From: Marinibium conchae
GTDB lineage: Bacteria > Pseudomonadota > Gammaproteobacteria > Enterobacterales > Alteromonadaceae
Direction of reading: 5' to 3'
NCBI RefSeq assembly: GCF_015595035.1
Contig: NZ_JADNRN010000001.1
Location: forward strand, 124,001 to 188,000
Length of the DNA stretch: 64,000 nt
A model generated the notes under the pieces. That model searched no databases. It was given only the letters and a program-made list of their open reading frames with translations, and was not told where the DNA came from. A program made the position numbers and the translations under genes. Every line of letters begins with the position of its first letter. The first letter of the stretch is position 1. Of this stretch, positions 1 to 10,940 are shown piece by piece.

Positions 1-1580
1 CCAATATTTTTACTGCTGATGTTTGCTTCATTAGCGATAGCGCCAACGATATTACCGGGCTTCGCACCATGGGCATGGCCTACTTCAATTTTGAAGCGTT
101 GCATACCTTCATCTGGTGTACTTTTACCACGAGGTTTACGTGAGCTACGGTCGTTTCTGCCTCGTTCGTTTCTCTCGTTTCGACCTTGTCTTCTGCCACT
201 GTCGCGATCACGGTCTCGATCGTTGAATGTTGGCTTACTGTGTAGATCAGGACGGTCGGTTTCTTTCAATAGCAATGGTTCGTCGCCTTGAGCTACTTTA
301 GCTAGGGCTGCCATTACTACATCTGGAGAGGCTTCAGTTTCTTCCATAATAGACTCTACAATAGGAATGTAGGATTCAATGGACTCATCTTTCATTGCAT
401 CGACGATGCTTTGTTTGAACCTGACTAAGCGCGATTCATTAAGTTGTGTTATGGATGGGATTTCCATATTCTCAATGCGCTGTTTGGTAGTTTTCTCAAT
501 CGCAAATAACAAGCGCTTTTCGCGGTGTGAAATGAATAGAATAGCATCACCGGTTCTTCCAGCTCGACCCGTTCTTCCGATTCTGTGAACATAGGATTCT
601 GTATCGTAGGGAATGTCGAAGTTAATCACGTGACTCACGCGCTCAACATCAAGCCCTCGAGCAACAACGTCGGTTGCCACTAGAATATCGATTGTGCCTT
701 GTTTGAGTTTTTCAACGGTTCTCTCACGAGCGTTTTGAGGAATGTCGCCATTCAGCGGCTCTACGTCATAACCGCGTGCCGTGAGTTTATCAGCAAGTTC
801 AACAGTGGCTGTTTTCGTTCTCACGAAGATGATCATGCCGTCGAACTCTTCGACTTCCATAATGCGAGTAAGCGCTTCAAGTTTGTGATGCCCTGCCACT
901 TGACAGTAGCGTTGCTTGATAGTGTTTGCCGTTGATACCTTAGATTCGATTTTAACATGCTCAGGATTCTTCAAATAACGTTTCGTTATTTTGCGGATCA
1001 CTTCAGGCATAGTTGCCGAAAATAGCGCTGTTTGACGTTCTTCCGGAGCATGGCTTAAAATAAGTTCGACGTCGTCTATAAAGCCCATGCGAAGCATTTC
1101 ATCGGCTTCATCAAGCACTAAAAAGCGAAGTTTATCTAGTTTTAGAGTTTTGCGTTTGATGTGGTCAATAATACGACCTGGCGTACCTACGACAACCTGA
1201 ACTCCGCGCTTAAGTTGGCGAATTTGGTTATCGTAAGACTGACCACCATATACTGGTAATACACGTATTTTCTTTGAGAAACTCGCATATACCTGGAATG
1301 CTTCGGCGACTTGGATAGCAAGCTCTCGCGTTGGAGCTAGTACCAATAGTTGCGTAAAATTATCGTCAGGGTCAATGTTTGACAGCATTGGTAATGCAAA
1401 TGCAGCTGTTTTCCCTGTGCCTGTTTGAGCTTGGCCCAAAAGGTCTCTACCTTCGAGTAAAAGTGGAATACTCTTGGCTTGTATTGGAGATGGCTTTTCA
1501 TAGCCAACTTTTTCTAACGCCTGTAATATGGGCGTTGGCAGATTTAGTTCTTTAAATGTAACATCGACAGTGTCGGTCAT
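1..1580 (-). CDS. deaD: DEAD-box ATP-dependent RNA helicase, DeaD/CsdA type (3' end outside window)
   Basis: ATP-dependent RNA helicase of the cold-shock / ribosome-assembly type. Reading the minus strand from ATG at 1580 gives an open frame of about 526 codons to the window edge. The Q-motif region (PSPIQAKSIP), Walker A AQTGTGKT, PTRELA, GTPGR, the DEAD box VLDEADEML, SAT, and the C-terminal helicase motifs VATDVVARGLD and HRIGRTGRAGR are all visible. After the helicase core comes an arginine/aspartate-rich linker and the start of a DbpA-type RNA-binding domain (FKIEVGHAHGAKPGNIVGAI). That domain separates DeaD/CsdA from RhlB, RhlE and SrmB. The gene is transcribed away from the TPR lipoprotein gene across a 233-base divergent spacer. 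The family assignment is firm; the C-terminus is not visible. Confidence 0.95.
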   Translation of the reverse strand, partial: MTDTVDVTFKELNLPTPILQALEKVGYEKPSPIQAKSIPLLLEGRDLLGQAQTGTGKTAAFALPMLSNIDPDDNFTQLLVLAPTRELAIQVAEAFQVYASFSKKIRVLPVYGGQSYDNQIRQLKRGVQVVVGTPGRIIDHIKRKTLKLDKLRFLVLDEADEMLRMGFIDDVELILSHAPEERQTALFSATMPEVIRKITKRYLKNPEHVKIESKVSTANTIKQRYCQVAGHHKLEALTRIMEVEEFDGMIIFVRTKTATVELADKLTARGYDVEPLNGDIPQNARERTVEKLKQGTIDILVATDVVARGLDVERVSHVINFDIPYDTESYVHRIGRTGRAGRTGDAILFISHREKRLLFAIEKTTKQRIENMEIPSITQLNESRLVRFKQSIVDAMKDESIESYIPIVESIMEETEASPDVVMAALAKVAQGDEPLLLKETDRPDLHSKPTFNDRDRDRDSGRRQGRNERNERGRNDRSSRKPRGKSTPDEGMQRFKIEVGHAHGAKPGNIVGAIANEANISSKNI

Positions 1581-1813
1581 CGGGTATCCTGATAGACTGA
1601 AAAAAGGGGCGTTGCAGAGAGGATGCGAGAGCCTTCGTAATGCGGGAGTATATAAGAAATTTATATAAGTTTCCATCACTACATAGGCTTATTCGTAAGC
1701 TTATGAGTTACAAGGTATTAATTAAGTAGAAACCAATAGCCATTACGCGTTATATTGGATCTTAATGAGATTAATGGCTTTTCGAAGCGCTATAATCGAC
1801 GCAAATTTAAACG

Positions 1814-4672
1814 ATGCAAAAACTTAAAAGGACGTTAAAGAACATGATATTTCGATCCAAGCTTGCCCCCACTTCTGAACACACTGCACTGAAGCGTTCG
1901 TCCGAGCCGAAAAAACGCTCTTCAGGTTTAACTGGAGTGGCTGCATCGTTAGCGCTAGTATTTGCATTGTCGGGCTGTGCAAAAAAAACCACTGAAGATC
2001 ACTTAGAAGCTGCTGCAGATTTCTCACAGGAAGGGAATTATAATGCTGCTGTGGTTGAGCTGAAAAATGCGATTCAACTGGCTCCTGATATGGCCACTGC
2101 GCGCTACGAGTTGGGCAAGGCTTATTTGCTGCAGAATAAATTCGAAGCCGCTGAAAAAGAACTCAATAAATCTTTAGAGTTAGGCATGTCAGCCGTCGAC
2201 GTCATTCCTTATCTAGCTCGCGCCTATCAAGGTTCAGGAGCAAATTCAGCGCTTGAAGTTATTGATCATGAACTGATTGGCCTAACGACCGTGCAGAAAG
2301 CTGAAGTGGGTTTCTTCAAAGCTCAGTCACTTATTCAGTTAAACAAAATTGACAAAGCGACGGTACTTATCGACCAGTTAGTCGATTTAGATACTGATTC
2401 TGCCTACCGAGGTTTGGCGAGAGTATTAAAGCTGATTCTTGAAAGAGAGAATGTTGAGGCCTTAACGCAAGCGGTAGCTTTGCAAAAGCAGGCTCCTCTA
2501 AACAAAGACGTACTAAACATCACTGCGCGACTTTACATGCTTAATGAAGAGCCTGAGAAAGCGGCTGACGTTTATGCCAAATATGTAAAAGCCGCGCCAG
2601 AAGATATCGAAACAAAGTTTCGCTTGGCAGCAATGTTAGTGCAACAAAACCGAACCGAAGAAGCCGAGCCGCATGTCGATGACTTACTACAAATTAACGA
2701 TCAACATCCTCTGCTTAACCAACTCAAAGGTGTCATTAAAGCTGCGGCACAAGATTATGAGGCTGCACAGCGATTTTCTGAAACAGCAATCAATAATGGT
2801 CGCACCGACCCTACTGTAAGAATGGTAGCTGGTTACTCGGCATATCGCTTGGCCGATTATGAGGCGTCATCTATGCACCTTGAAGCAATTGCCTCAGATT
2901 TGCCTGATAACCATCCTGCCCTTCGGGTGTTAGCGGCAAGTCAGCTACAAACGGGCAAGTCAGTAGAAGCTTCTAATGTGTTAAACCGCTTAGATAATTT
3001 GACGGCTGAGGATGCGAGTTTATTCTCCAAGACAGGCTATGAGTTATTGCAAAGCGGCAATATCACCAAAGCCAAAGAAGTGGTCGGTCGAGCCGATGGG
3101 ATCAGCGAAGAAGCAGATGATCTTACACGACTTGGTATGTTAAAACTTGAGTTAAATAATGTTGAAGGCATTTTAGACTTAGAGAATGCGGTGGAAAAAT
3201 CACCTGATTCAGTGACTGCTCGAAGCACGCTTGCAACTGCGTATTTGGCTGCAAACGAGCTCGAAAAGGCAAGCGAACTTGCCACTGAGTGGAAACGAGA
3301 AAGTAGTGACCAACCGGGTGGTTTTCTGTTAGCCGGAGAAGTAGCAGCGCGTCAAGGTGACTTAGCTGTTGCCGAACGCGAGTATATGACGGCCGCCGCG
3401 CTAGCTCCTACTGATAACAAAGTGAAGATGTCATTGGTTAGTCTTGATATTCTCAACGACAAGCCTGATGAGGCGTTAAATAAACTCAGCGACTTACTTA
3501 AAAATACACCCAGTTACAAACCAGCCATCTCAGCTTATTTCTCGCTAATGAGTAAGCAGGATAAAGCACAGGAAGGCATGCAACCAGCACTAGAACAAGC
3601 CAAGAATGCGCCACAAGACTATCAGCTAAAAACAACAATTGCGAAGATGTATGTGGTTCAGGGAAAGGATGATGAGGCCCTATCGGTATTGAATGAAATA
3701 CCTTCTGATAGCAGAGCACCTCAGGCTTTCTGGACGACAAAAGGCTTGATGCTGTTCAAAAATGGCAGTATGAATGCAGCCAAAGTCCACTATGAAACAT
3801 GGCTTGATATTGCGCCAAACAATCCCGATGCAGTGTTTGGCAATCTATTACTACTTGATAGCCAAAACAAATATCCAGAGGGTTTAGCGCTTTTGAATAA
3901 GCTAACGCTTGTTAGAGAAGCAATTCAGTTTGATATCCTGAAGAGTTATTTCCTTGTAATGTCAGGAGATGTAGAAGGTGGTAAAGCACTGCTTCAAAGT
4001 TTCAATGAAAATGTGCAGTTAGTTCCTTTTGTTCGTGGTGTTAAAGCCAGAATTAGCCTACTCGAACGCAGGCCAGCTGATGCCATAGAAGATGCAAAAG
4101 CTGCTTACGAAGCTAACCCGAATACGAAAAACTTGGTGGTGTTAGTTCAGGCCTATGATCAGACTAACAACGCTCAAGCCTCTTCATCCGTGCTAGAAAA
4201 ACACACTGATGCTAATCCTAATGATTTACAGGCTCTCATGCTGCATGCTGAGAAAGCAATCAGTAGCGACAATGCCGAAGCAATTAAACGTTATGAAGCA
4301 GCGTTAGAGTTGAATGAAAATAACTTTGTGGTGCTAAATAATCTTGCTTATGTATTGACCCAAGAGGGACAACTAGAAAGAGCAGCACCCCTTGCTAAAC
4401 GCGCATTTGACCTCAAACCGAATAATCCACCAACCGTAGATACCTATGCGCAGATACTTGCAAAACAAGGCAAACTTGATGAAGCATTGAAGACTTATAA
4501 CCGAGTGATGAATCAAGATGTAGGCAGTGAAGAAATTTTCCTAAACTACATAGAAGTACTATTGAAAAATAAAAATCAGACGATTGCCAAACGTCGAATT
4601 GCTGAGGTCGAATTGAAGTTGCCTGAGTCACAGGCGCGACTCAATAAATTGGCCGAGCAGTATAGTTTATAG
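1814..4672 (+). CDS. TPR-repeat lipoprotein, PrsT-like (PEP-CTERM/exopolysaccharide-associated family)
   Basis: Large tetratricopeptide-repeat lipoprotein of 952 residues. A basic N-terminus (about residues 1-38) precedes a hydrophobic stretch and a lipobox ALSGC with the lipidated cysteine near residue 55, which predicts anchoring in the outer membrane or periplasm. TPR units run almost continuously from about residue 60 to the end (for example YNAAVVELKNAIQLAPD). The opening pattern of charged residues, lipobox, then DHLEAAADFSQEGNYNAAV matches the TPR family found with PEP-CTERM/exosortase and exopolysaccharide loci. No exosortase or PEP-CTERM substrate is visible here, so that role is inference. 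The start could instead be ATG at 1844, which shortens the n-region and has AAAGGA upstream. A weak terminator follows at 4701-4735. Confidence 0.8.
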   Translation: MQKLKRTLKNMIFRSKLAPTSEHTALKRSSEPKKRSSGLTGVAASLALVFALSGCAKKTTEDHLEAAADFSQEGNYNAAVVELKNAIQLAPDMATARYELGKAYLLQNKFEAAEKELNKSLELGMSAVDVIPYLARAYQGSGANSALEVIDHELIGLTTVQKAEVGFFKAQSLIQLNKIDKATVLIDQLVDLDTDSAYRGLARVLKLILERENVEALTQAVALQKQAPLNKDVLNITARLYMLNEEPEKAADVYAKYVKAAPEDIETKFRLAAMLVQQNRTEEAEPHVDDLLQINDQHPLLNQLKGVIKAAAQDYEAAQRFSETAINNGRTDPTVRMVAGYSAYRLADYEASSMHLEAIASDLPDNHPALRVLAASQLQTGKSVEASNVLNRLDNLTAEDASLFSKTGYELLQSGNITKAKEVVGRADGISEEADDLTRLGMLKLELNNVEGILDLENAVEKSPDSVTARSTLATAYLAANELEKASELATEWKRESSDQPGGFLLAGEVAARQGDLAVAEREYMTAAALAPTDNKVKMSLVSLDILNDKPDEALNKLSDLLKNTPSYKPAISAYFSLMSKQDKAQEGMQPALEQAKNAPQDYQLKTTIAKMYVVQGKDDEALSVLNEIPSDSRAPQAFWTTKGLMLFKNGSMNAAKVHYETWLDIAPNNPDAVFGNLLLLDSQNKYPEGLALLNKLTLVREAIQFDILKSYFLVMSGDVEGGKALLQSFNENVQLVPFVRGVKARISLLERRPADAIEDAKAAYEANPNTKNLVVLVQAYDQTNNAQASSSVLEKHTDANPNDLQALMLHAEKAISSDNAEAIKRYEAALELNENNFVVLNNLAYVLTQEGQLERAAPLAKRAFDLKPNNPPTVDTYAQILAKQGKLDEALKTYNRVMNQDVGSEEIFLNYIEVLLKNKNQTIAKRRIAEVELKLPESQARLNKLAEQYSL

Positions 4673-4700
4673 CATAGTCGCTTTTACACGATGGTACCTG

Positions 4701-4735
4701 AGCGAGGGGCATTATTGCTGCTCGCTTCTTTAATT
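4701..4735 (+). terminator. weak Rho-independent terminator after the TPR gene
   Basis: AGCGAG (4701-4706) pairs with CTCGCT (4721-4726), followed by a broken T-rich tract TCTTTAATTT. It lies just after the TPR gene and before the channel gene. The stem is short, so this is only a candidate. Confidence 0.4.
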
Positions 4736-4750
4736 TAGTTGTGAGTTATC

Positions 4751-5563
4751 ATGTTCGAATCAAGTCGCCTCTTCCTTTTCAATCTAAAACAAAACAAGAT
4801 ATTTGAATTTTTCGTTATAACCGTCATCATCGTATCTGCGCTTGAAATCGGCGCTAAAACCTATGATCTGTCGGAAGGTACGCTTTTATTCACCAAGTAC
4901 CTCGATGTTTTTATCACCCTGTTTTTCCTGATAGAAATTAGTATTCGCTTTTTAGCGGAGGAAAAAAAGGCAGATTTCTTCAAATCAGGTTGGAATATTT
5001 TTGACACCATAGTGGTGATCATTAGCCTTATTCCTGTCAACGAATCCGAAACAGCTTTGTTGGCTCGCTTGGTGAGAATTTTCAGAGTGCTTAGAATGGT
5101 ATCTATCATTCCTGAGTTAAGGATTCTGATAAATTCACTTTTACAGGCATTACCACGATTGGGATATGTGGTGCTTCTCATGTTCATTATTTTTTATATT
5201 TACGCGGCTATTGGCAGTTTCTTATTCCATGATATCAATTCGGTACTCTGGGGGAATATCGCCATTTCCATGCTGACTTTGTTCAGAGTGATGACCTTCG
5301 AAGACTGGACCGATATTCAATATGAGACTATGGAAGTGTACCCAATGAGTTGGCTCTTCTACATGACTTTCATCTTCTTCACCGCTTTTGCATTTTTAAA
5401 TATGGTTATTGGTATCGTTGTGGGTGTTATGGATGAAGAAATGCACAAGGAGCGCCTCAAGTCAGAACCTTCCATGAGCGAGCTCCAGGCGCAAATTCAA
5501 GGTTTAGAAAAGCAGATTCAAATACTGATAGAAAGAGAAAGTAACAAGCAGCCCGATAAATAA
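4751..5563 (+). CDS. voltage-gated cation channel, single-domain (NaChBac/Nav-like) family
   Basis: Inner-membrane ion channel of 270 residues with the single six-helix repeat of bacterial voltage-gated channels. S1 lies around residues 18-35 and S2-S3 around 50-95. S4 (104-120) carries arginines every third residue (R106, R109, R112, R115), the voltage-sensor signature. S5 spans about 137-158, the pore loop 172-190 and S6 about 200-227. The selectivity-filter region reads TFEDWTD (182-188), whereas characterised sodium channels of this family have TLESW. The C-terminal tail (242-262, ELQAQIQGLEKQIQILIE) looks like the tetramerising coiled coil. Ion selectivity cannot be decided from sequence; the extra acidic residues suggest it may differ from NaChBac. 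The gene is monocistronic and convergent with tolC. Confidence 0.85.
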   Translation: MFESSRLFLFNLKQNKIFEFFVITVIIVSALEIGAKTYDLSEGTLLFTKYLDVFITLFFLIEISIRFLAEEKKADFFKSGWNIFDTIVVIISLIPVNESETALLARLVRIFRVLRMVSIIPELRILINSLLQALPRLGYVVLLMFIIFYIYAAIGSFLFHDINSVLWGNIAISMLTLFRVMTFEDWTDIQYETMEVYPMSWLFYMTFIFFTAFAFLNMVIGIVVGVMDEEMHKERLKSEPSMSELQAQIQGLEKQIQILIERESNKQPDK

Positions 5564-5601
5564 AGTGAATGGTGATAAATCGGCAACAAAGCATCCAAAA
5601 A

Positions 5602-5623
5602 AAAGGCAGCCTTCGCTGCCTTT
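5602..5623. terminator. bidirectional Rho-independent terminator
   Basis: AAAGGCAGC, loop CTTC, GCTGCCTTT: a perfect hairpin flanked by A and T runs, placed between the convergent channel and tolC genes. It can serve both. Confidence 0.85.
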
Positions 5624-5641
5624 CTATAATCAATCTATGCC

Positions 5642-7009
5642 TTAACTTGCAGGTTTCATCACTCTGTTAATTGCTAAGAGATCATCTTCGGTTAAGGTGC
5701 CTGCAGCTCTTTTTAAACTGATTATTGCAGAAATGAAGTTGTATCGCGCATCCGCTAGGTTGCGTCGAGCGTCAAACAAATTTCTGGTACTGTTGAGCAC
5801 ATCTACTATCGTTCGTGTGCCCACATCAAATCCAGCTTCGGTTGCCTTTAAGGCACTATCAGCAGAGACTACTGACTGTTCAAGAGCGCGGATAGTGGAA
5901 ACTGCAGCTTTTACGTCGTTATATGAACTTCTCACTGAGCGCACAGTTTGACGGTAGGTAAGCTCCATATTCTCGCTGGCGATAACGTAACGATTGCGGG
6001 CTTGCTCGGTACTAGTGCTAATACTCCCGCCGTTATAAATTGGAATTCTAACAGTTACGCCTATTGATTGGCTGTCCAGAGCTGGAAGTTTTTCGGTTAT
6101 ATCACCGTCGTCACCGGGAAAGGTGTTCTCCGTCTCTCGTCGACCTAATGCCGCAGACAATGATAATGTTGGATAGTGTCCGGCTTTGGCTGCTTCTATA
6201 TCTTCCATAGCAATGTCTTTTGCAAAGCGTTGCACCAGCAAGTCAAAGTTTGAATCTTCGGCAAGCTTTAACCAATCATCAACGTTCTCTGGGCTTGGTG
6301 CGGTTGCAGAGAATAAATTAGTATCGAGAACTGAAATCTTACTGTGATATTTGCCCGTAATTTCTCGTAGTTCTTCCAAGCGTAACTCGAGCAAGTTTTC
6401 TGCACGGATTTGTCTAGCGACGGTGTTATCAAAATTAGCTTGTGCCTCATGTACGTCGGTAATCGCCGTAAGACCGACTTCAAAGCGCTGCTTAGTTTGC
6501 TCAAGCTGACGTTCGATGGCGCGAAGTTCGGCTTTCACAAATTCGACGCTGTCTTGTTCTCTTAGTACTGCAAGGTAGGCGTTGGTAACCCGAACAATAA
6601 GTAATTGCAATGCAGAAGCAAGGTTAGCATCACCTTGTTGCGCTACTTTCTCGGCTCTGTCCATACCTACCCAATTGGCATGATCGTACAGTGACATACC
6701 TAAATTCAACCCCATATTTAAGGTTTTGCTATCGGCGTTGAAGGTGATAAAACTAACATCATCGCCTGAACCAACAGCTTGGGCCTGGTCGCCACCAGCT
6801 AGCGAGTATGACACCGAGCCTGAAATTTGAGGAAGCAGGTTTGCGCGGCTCAGAGCGATACCATTATACGCTAACTCTTTATCAGCTTTAGCTCTGTTGA
6901 TGACTGGGTCATTTTGAAGTGCTAATTGATAAACTTCTGATAGGTCGTCTGCGATCACTGGCGTGCTTAAACTGACGCCTATGAATAGTGAGAGTAGCGT
7001 TTTTTTCAT
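5642..7009 (-). CDS. tolC: TolC-family outer-membrane channel protein
   Basis: Outer-membrane efflux channel of 455 residues that would serve type I secretion and tripartite pumps. A signal peptide is clear (MKKTLLSLFIGVSLSTPVIA, cleavage near residue 20). Two OEP repeats follow, with the typical openings DLSEVYQLALQNDPVINRAKADKELAYNGI and, in the second half, the DLLVQRFAKDIAMEDIEAAKAGHYPTL pattern. The equatorial GTRTIVDVLNSTRNLFDARRNL motif near the C-terminus is characteristic of TolC itself. The gene is divergent from nudF, the same arrangement as in enterobacteria, which supports orthology. The RND pair at 47-51 kb has no outer-membrane component of its own, so this TolC is a plausible partner by inference. 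Confidence 0.92.
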   Translation of the reverse strand: MKKTLLSLFIGVSLSTPVIADDLSEVYQLALQNDPVINRAKADKELAYNGIALSRANLLPQISGSVSYSLAGGDQAQAVGSGDDVSFITFNADSKTLNMGLNLGMSLYDHANWVGMDRAEKVAQQGDANLASALQLLIVRVTNAYLAVLREQDSVEFVKAELRAIERQLEQTKQRFEVGLTAITDVHEAQANFDNTVARQIRAENLLELRLEELREITGKYHSKISVLDTNLFSATAPSPENVDDWLKLAEDSNFDLLVQRFAKDIAMEDIEAAKAGHYPTLSLSAALGRRETENTFPGDDGDITEKLPALDSQSIGVTVRIPIYNGGSISTSTEQARNRYVIASENMELTYRQTVRSVRSSYNDVKAAVSTIRALEQSVVSADSALKATEAGFDVGTRTIVDVLNSTRNLFDARRNLADARYNFISAIISLKRAAGTLTEDDLLAINRVMKPAS

Positions 7010-7191
7010 GAAAGAGCCTTAGGTTAAATTAACATTGGAACTTTAAGTATGGACAGAGTGTAAAACATTCAAGCTTGTTGCGATAATGAATGGTTGTTAC
7101 ATAACACCTCCAAGTGTAACAGAATGTAATATTTAAAAGTGCAATTCGAGACTTTATGGTTTAGTTTAGTCGAAAATTCAGAGAGAAGATC

Positions 7192-7809
7192 ATGACCTTT
7201 ACATTAAATTACAGTAATGATGACGTTAATGTACTTTCAAAAAAAACCGTTTTTAAAGGTTTTTTCACAATGAACCGTTATGAGGTAGAGCATAAATTAT
7301 TCGATGGCAGTATGAGCCGCGTTATGCAGCGGGAAATGTTCGAGCGTGGACATGCGGTTGCAGTCTTACCTTATGATCCTGACACCCAAGAGTTTGTATT
7401 AATAGAGCAGTTTCGACTTGGGGCTATGGAAACTTGCGAATCACCTTGGTTGATAGAAGTGATAGCAGGAATGATAGATGAGGGTGAGAGCCCTGAAGAA
7501 GTTTGTCATCGTGAAGCGAAAGAAGAGTCGAATATCGAAATGAGTGAATTAACTAAGGCGCTCACGTATTTATCAAGCCCCGGTGGAACAACAGAACGTC
7601 TGCATATATTTATGGGGAAAACTGATTCAACAAAAGCCGGTGGTGTGTTCGGCTTAGCGTCCGAATCCGAGGATATTAAAGTTCATAGAGTGCCAGAGGC
7701 GACGGCACGAGCTTGGCTTGAAACTGGACGAATTGATAATGCAGCTGCAATTATTGCGCTACAATGGTTTTTCTTAAACAAGGCAACACTTCTGGCCAGT
7801 TGGCGCTAG
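7192..7809 (+). CDS. nudF: ADP-ribose pyrophosphatase (Nudix hydrolase NudF)
   Basis: Hydrolyses ADP-ribose to AMP and ribose 5-phosphate in the cytosol. The protein has 205 residues, close to E. coli NudF. The Nudix box spans residues 93-115: G93, E99, then REAKEES at 107-113, which keeps the metal-binding RE..EE residues. The position usually held by glycine after EE is N114, a conservative oddity. Upstream, QFRLGAMETCESPWLIEVIAGM is the typical ADP-ribose pyrophosphatase lead-in. AGAGAGAAG precedes the ATG as a ribosome binding site. It is the first gene of a nudF-yqiB-yqiA-parE run and is divergent from tolC. A copy of the GGACACACC word lies just downstream at 7844. Confidence 0.92.
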   Translation: MTFTLNYSNDDVNVLSKKTVFKGFFTMNRYEVEHKLFDGSMSRVMQREMFERGHAVAVLPYDPDTQEFVLIEQFRLGAMETCESPWLIEVIAGMIDEGESPEEVCHREAKEESNIEMSELTKALTYLSSPGGTTERLHIFMGKTDSTKAGGVFGLASESEDIKVHRVPEATARAWLETGRIDNAAAIIALQWFFLNKATLLASWR

Positions 7810-7843
7810 CCGTTAAACAAATAACGATGATAGAAATTAATAA

Positions 7844-7852
7844 GGACACACC
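7844..7852 (+). repeat. GGACACACC word, intergenic copy
   Basis: Exact copy in the 89-base gap between nudF and the DUF1249 gene, in an AT-rich context (ATTAATAA before, CTTTTATT after). It is the leftmost exact copy found in the window. Confidence 0.8.
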
Positions 7853-7898
7853 CTTTTATTAATTGCAAACATAAGAATGAGTGGTATTTAGTCTATAT

Positions 7899-8339
7899 AT
7901 GAGTTTGAGAAAAAAGTACGTTCCCCATCTGCCCAGTATTTTGGCAACATGCGAGCAAAATTACGCATACGCACTTCGTTTGCTACCTGATTGCGATTCG
8001 GAGTCTCTGTCTTATCAGTTTCAGATAAACGATTCGTTAAGCTATAGAATTACTATCATCGAATCGACGCGTTATACCTCCACAATTGAGATGGCTCAAT
8101 TCACAAAGAATGCCCCGGCATTTTTACAACCCTTAATGGAAGTTCGTTTGTATCATGATGCTAAAGTGGCGGAAGTGTTAAGTTGTCAACGCATCTCTCG
8201 ATTAGAGCCGTCATACGAGTATCCGAATTTGAATATGCATCAACGGAATGAAAAGCAAATGGTAAATATATTTCTAGCAGAGTGGTTGCAGTTTTGCCTC
8301 CAGCAGCATCGTGAAGTCATCACGACTAACCAGGATTGA
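7899..8339 (+). CDS. yqiB: DUF1249 family protein (YqiB)
   Basis: Cytosolic protein of unknown function, 146 residues from ATG 7899. It follows E. coli YqiB closely in pattern: a short basic start, CEQNYAYALRLLP, SLSYQFQINDSLSYRITIIESTRYTSTIEM, VRLYHDAKVAEVLSCQ, YPNLNMHQRNEKQMVNIFLAEWLQFCL. An in-frame GTG at 7881 would add six residues, but the family starts near the MSLRKKYVPHLP segment, so 7899 is preferred. In enterobacteria cpdA lies between yqiB and yqiA; here yqiA begins one base after this gene's stop. Confidence 0.88.
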   Translation: MSLRKKYVPHLPSILATCEQNYAYALRLLPDCDSESLSYQFQINDSLSYRITIIESTRYTSTIEMAQFTKNAPAFLQPLMEVRLYHDAKVAEVLSCQRISRLEPSYEYPNLNMHQRNEKQMVNIFLAEWLQFCLQQHREVITTNQD

Positions 8340-8340
8340 C

Positions 8341-8955
8341 ATGAATCATCTAATTTATTTACACGGATTTTTAAGCTCGCCTGCATCTCAAAAAGCGCAG
8401 CAGGCAAAACGGTTTTTTTCTAGTCAACATCCAGATATCACAGTGCATATTCCTACGTTGCTTGGAGATCCCGATTCTGCGGTAACAACAGTTTCAGCGC
8501 TTTTCCAGAGCATTCATACACTTGAATCAGAAAATAAATCCGTTAACCAGGACACACCGCACATTGCATTTATTGGTAGTTCTATGGGAGGGTTTTTGTC
8601 TACCTATTTTGCCGAAAAGTTTAATTGTAAAGCGGCGCTCATTAACCCGGCAGTGAGGCCTTTTGATTTAATGGCATCGTATTTGGGGAGCCACATTAAT
8701 CCTTATACAGGTGAAGAATTTGAGATAACACCTGCTACCATTCAATCATTACGTAATTTGGACACACCCATTTCGCGCGATTTAGAACGTTACATGGTTT
8801 TCTTGCAAACAGGTGATGAAACCCTAGATTACAAATTGGCTGTAGAAAAATATGGAAGTAGCTTGTGTAACATCGAGCAGGGCGGTGATCACAGCTATGT
8901 AGGTTTTGAAAATAAGTTACCTCAAATTGCGCGTTTTCTTTTTCCGAGAAGTTAA
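8341..8955 (+). CDS. yqiA: YqiA-type alpha/beta-hydrolase esterase
   Basis: Small serine esterase of 204 residues. YLHGFLSSP (6-14) forms the oxyanion-hole region and GSSMGGF carries the nucleophile, Ser81. QTGDETLDY supplies the acid and GGDHSYVGF the histidine near the C-terminus. The frame is open further upstream, but ATG 8341 directly follows the yqiB stop and matches the family start MNHLIYLHGF. The likely substrates are short acyl esters; the physiological substrate is unknown for the family. The gene contains two exact copies of the GGACACACC word (8550 and 8760), both read in the frame that gives Asp-Thr-Pro. Confidence 0.9.
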   Translation: MNHLIYLHGFLSSPASQKAQQAKRFFSSQHPDITVHIPTLLGDPDSAVTTVSALFQSIHTLESENKSVNQDTPHIAFIGSSMGGFLSTYFAEKFNCKAALINPAVRPFDLMASYLGSHINPYTGEEFEITPATIQSLRNLDTPISRDLERYMVFLQTGDETLDYKLAVEKYGSSLCNIEQGGDHSYVGFENKLPQIARFLFPRS

Positions 8956-8972
8956 AATATACGAGCTCATGA

Positions 8973-10925
<1,953 letters not shown>

Positions 10926-10940
10926 TACAACCTATCTCTT

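Noticed and set aside
4752-4760. GTTCGAATC-like T-loop sequence, possible tRNA
   Set aside because: It lies at the start codon of the channel gene; no acceptor stem, anticodon arm or CCA can be drawn around it.
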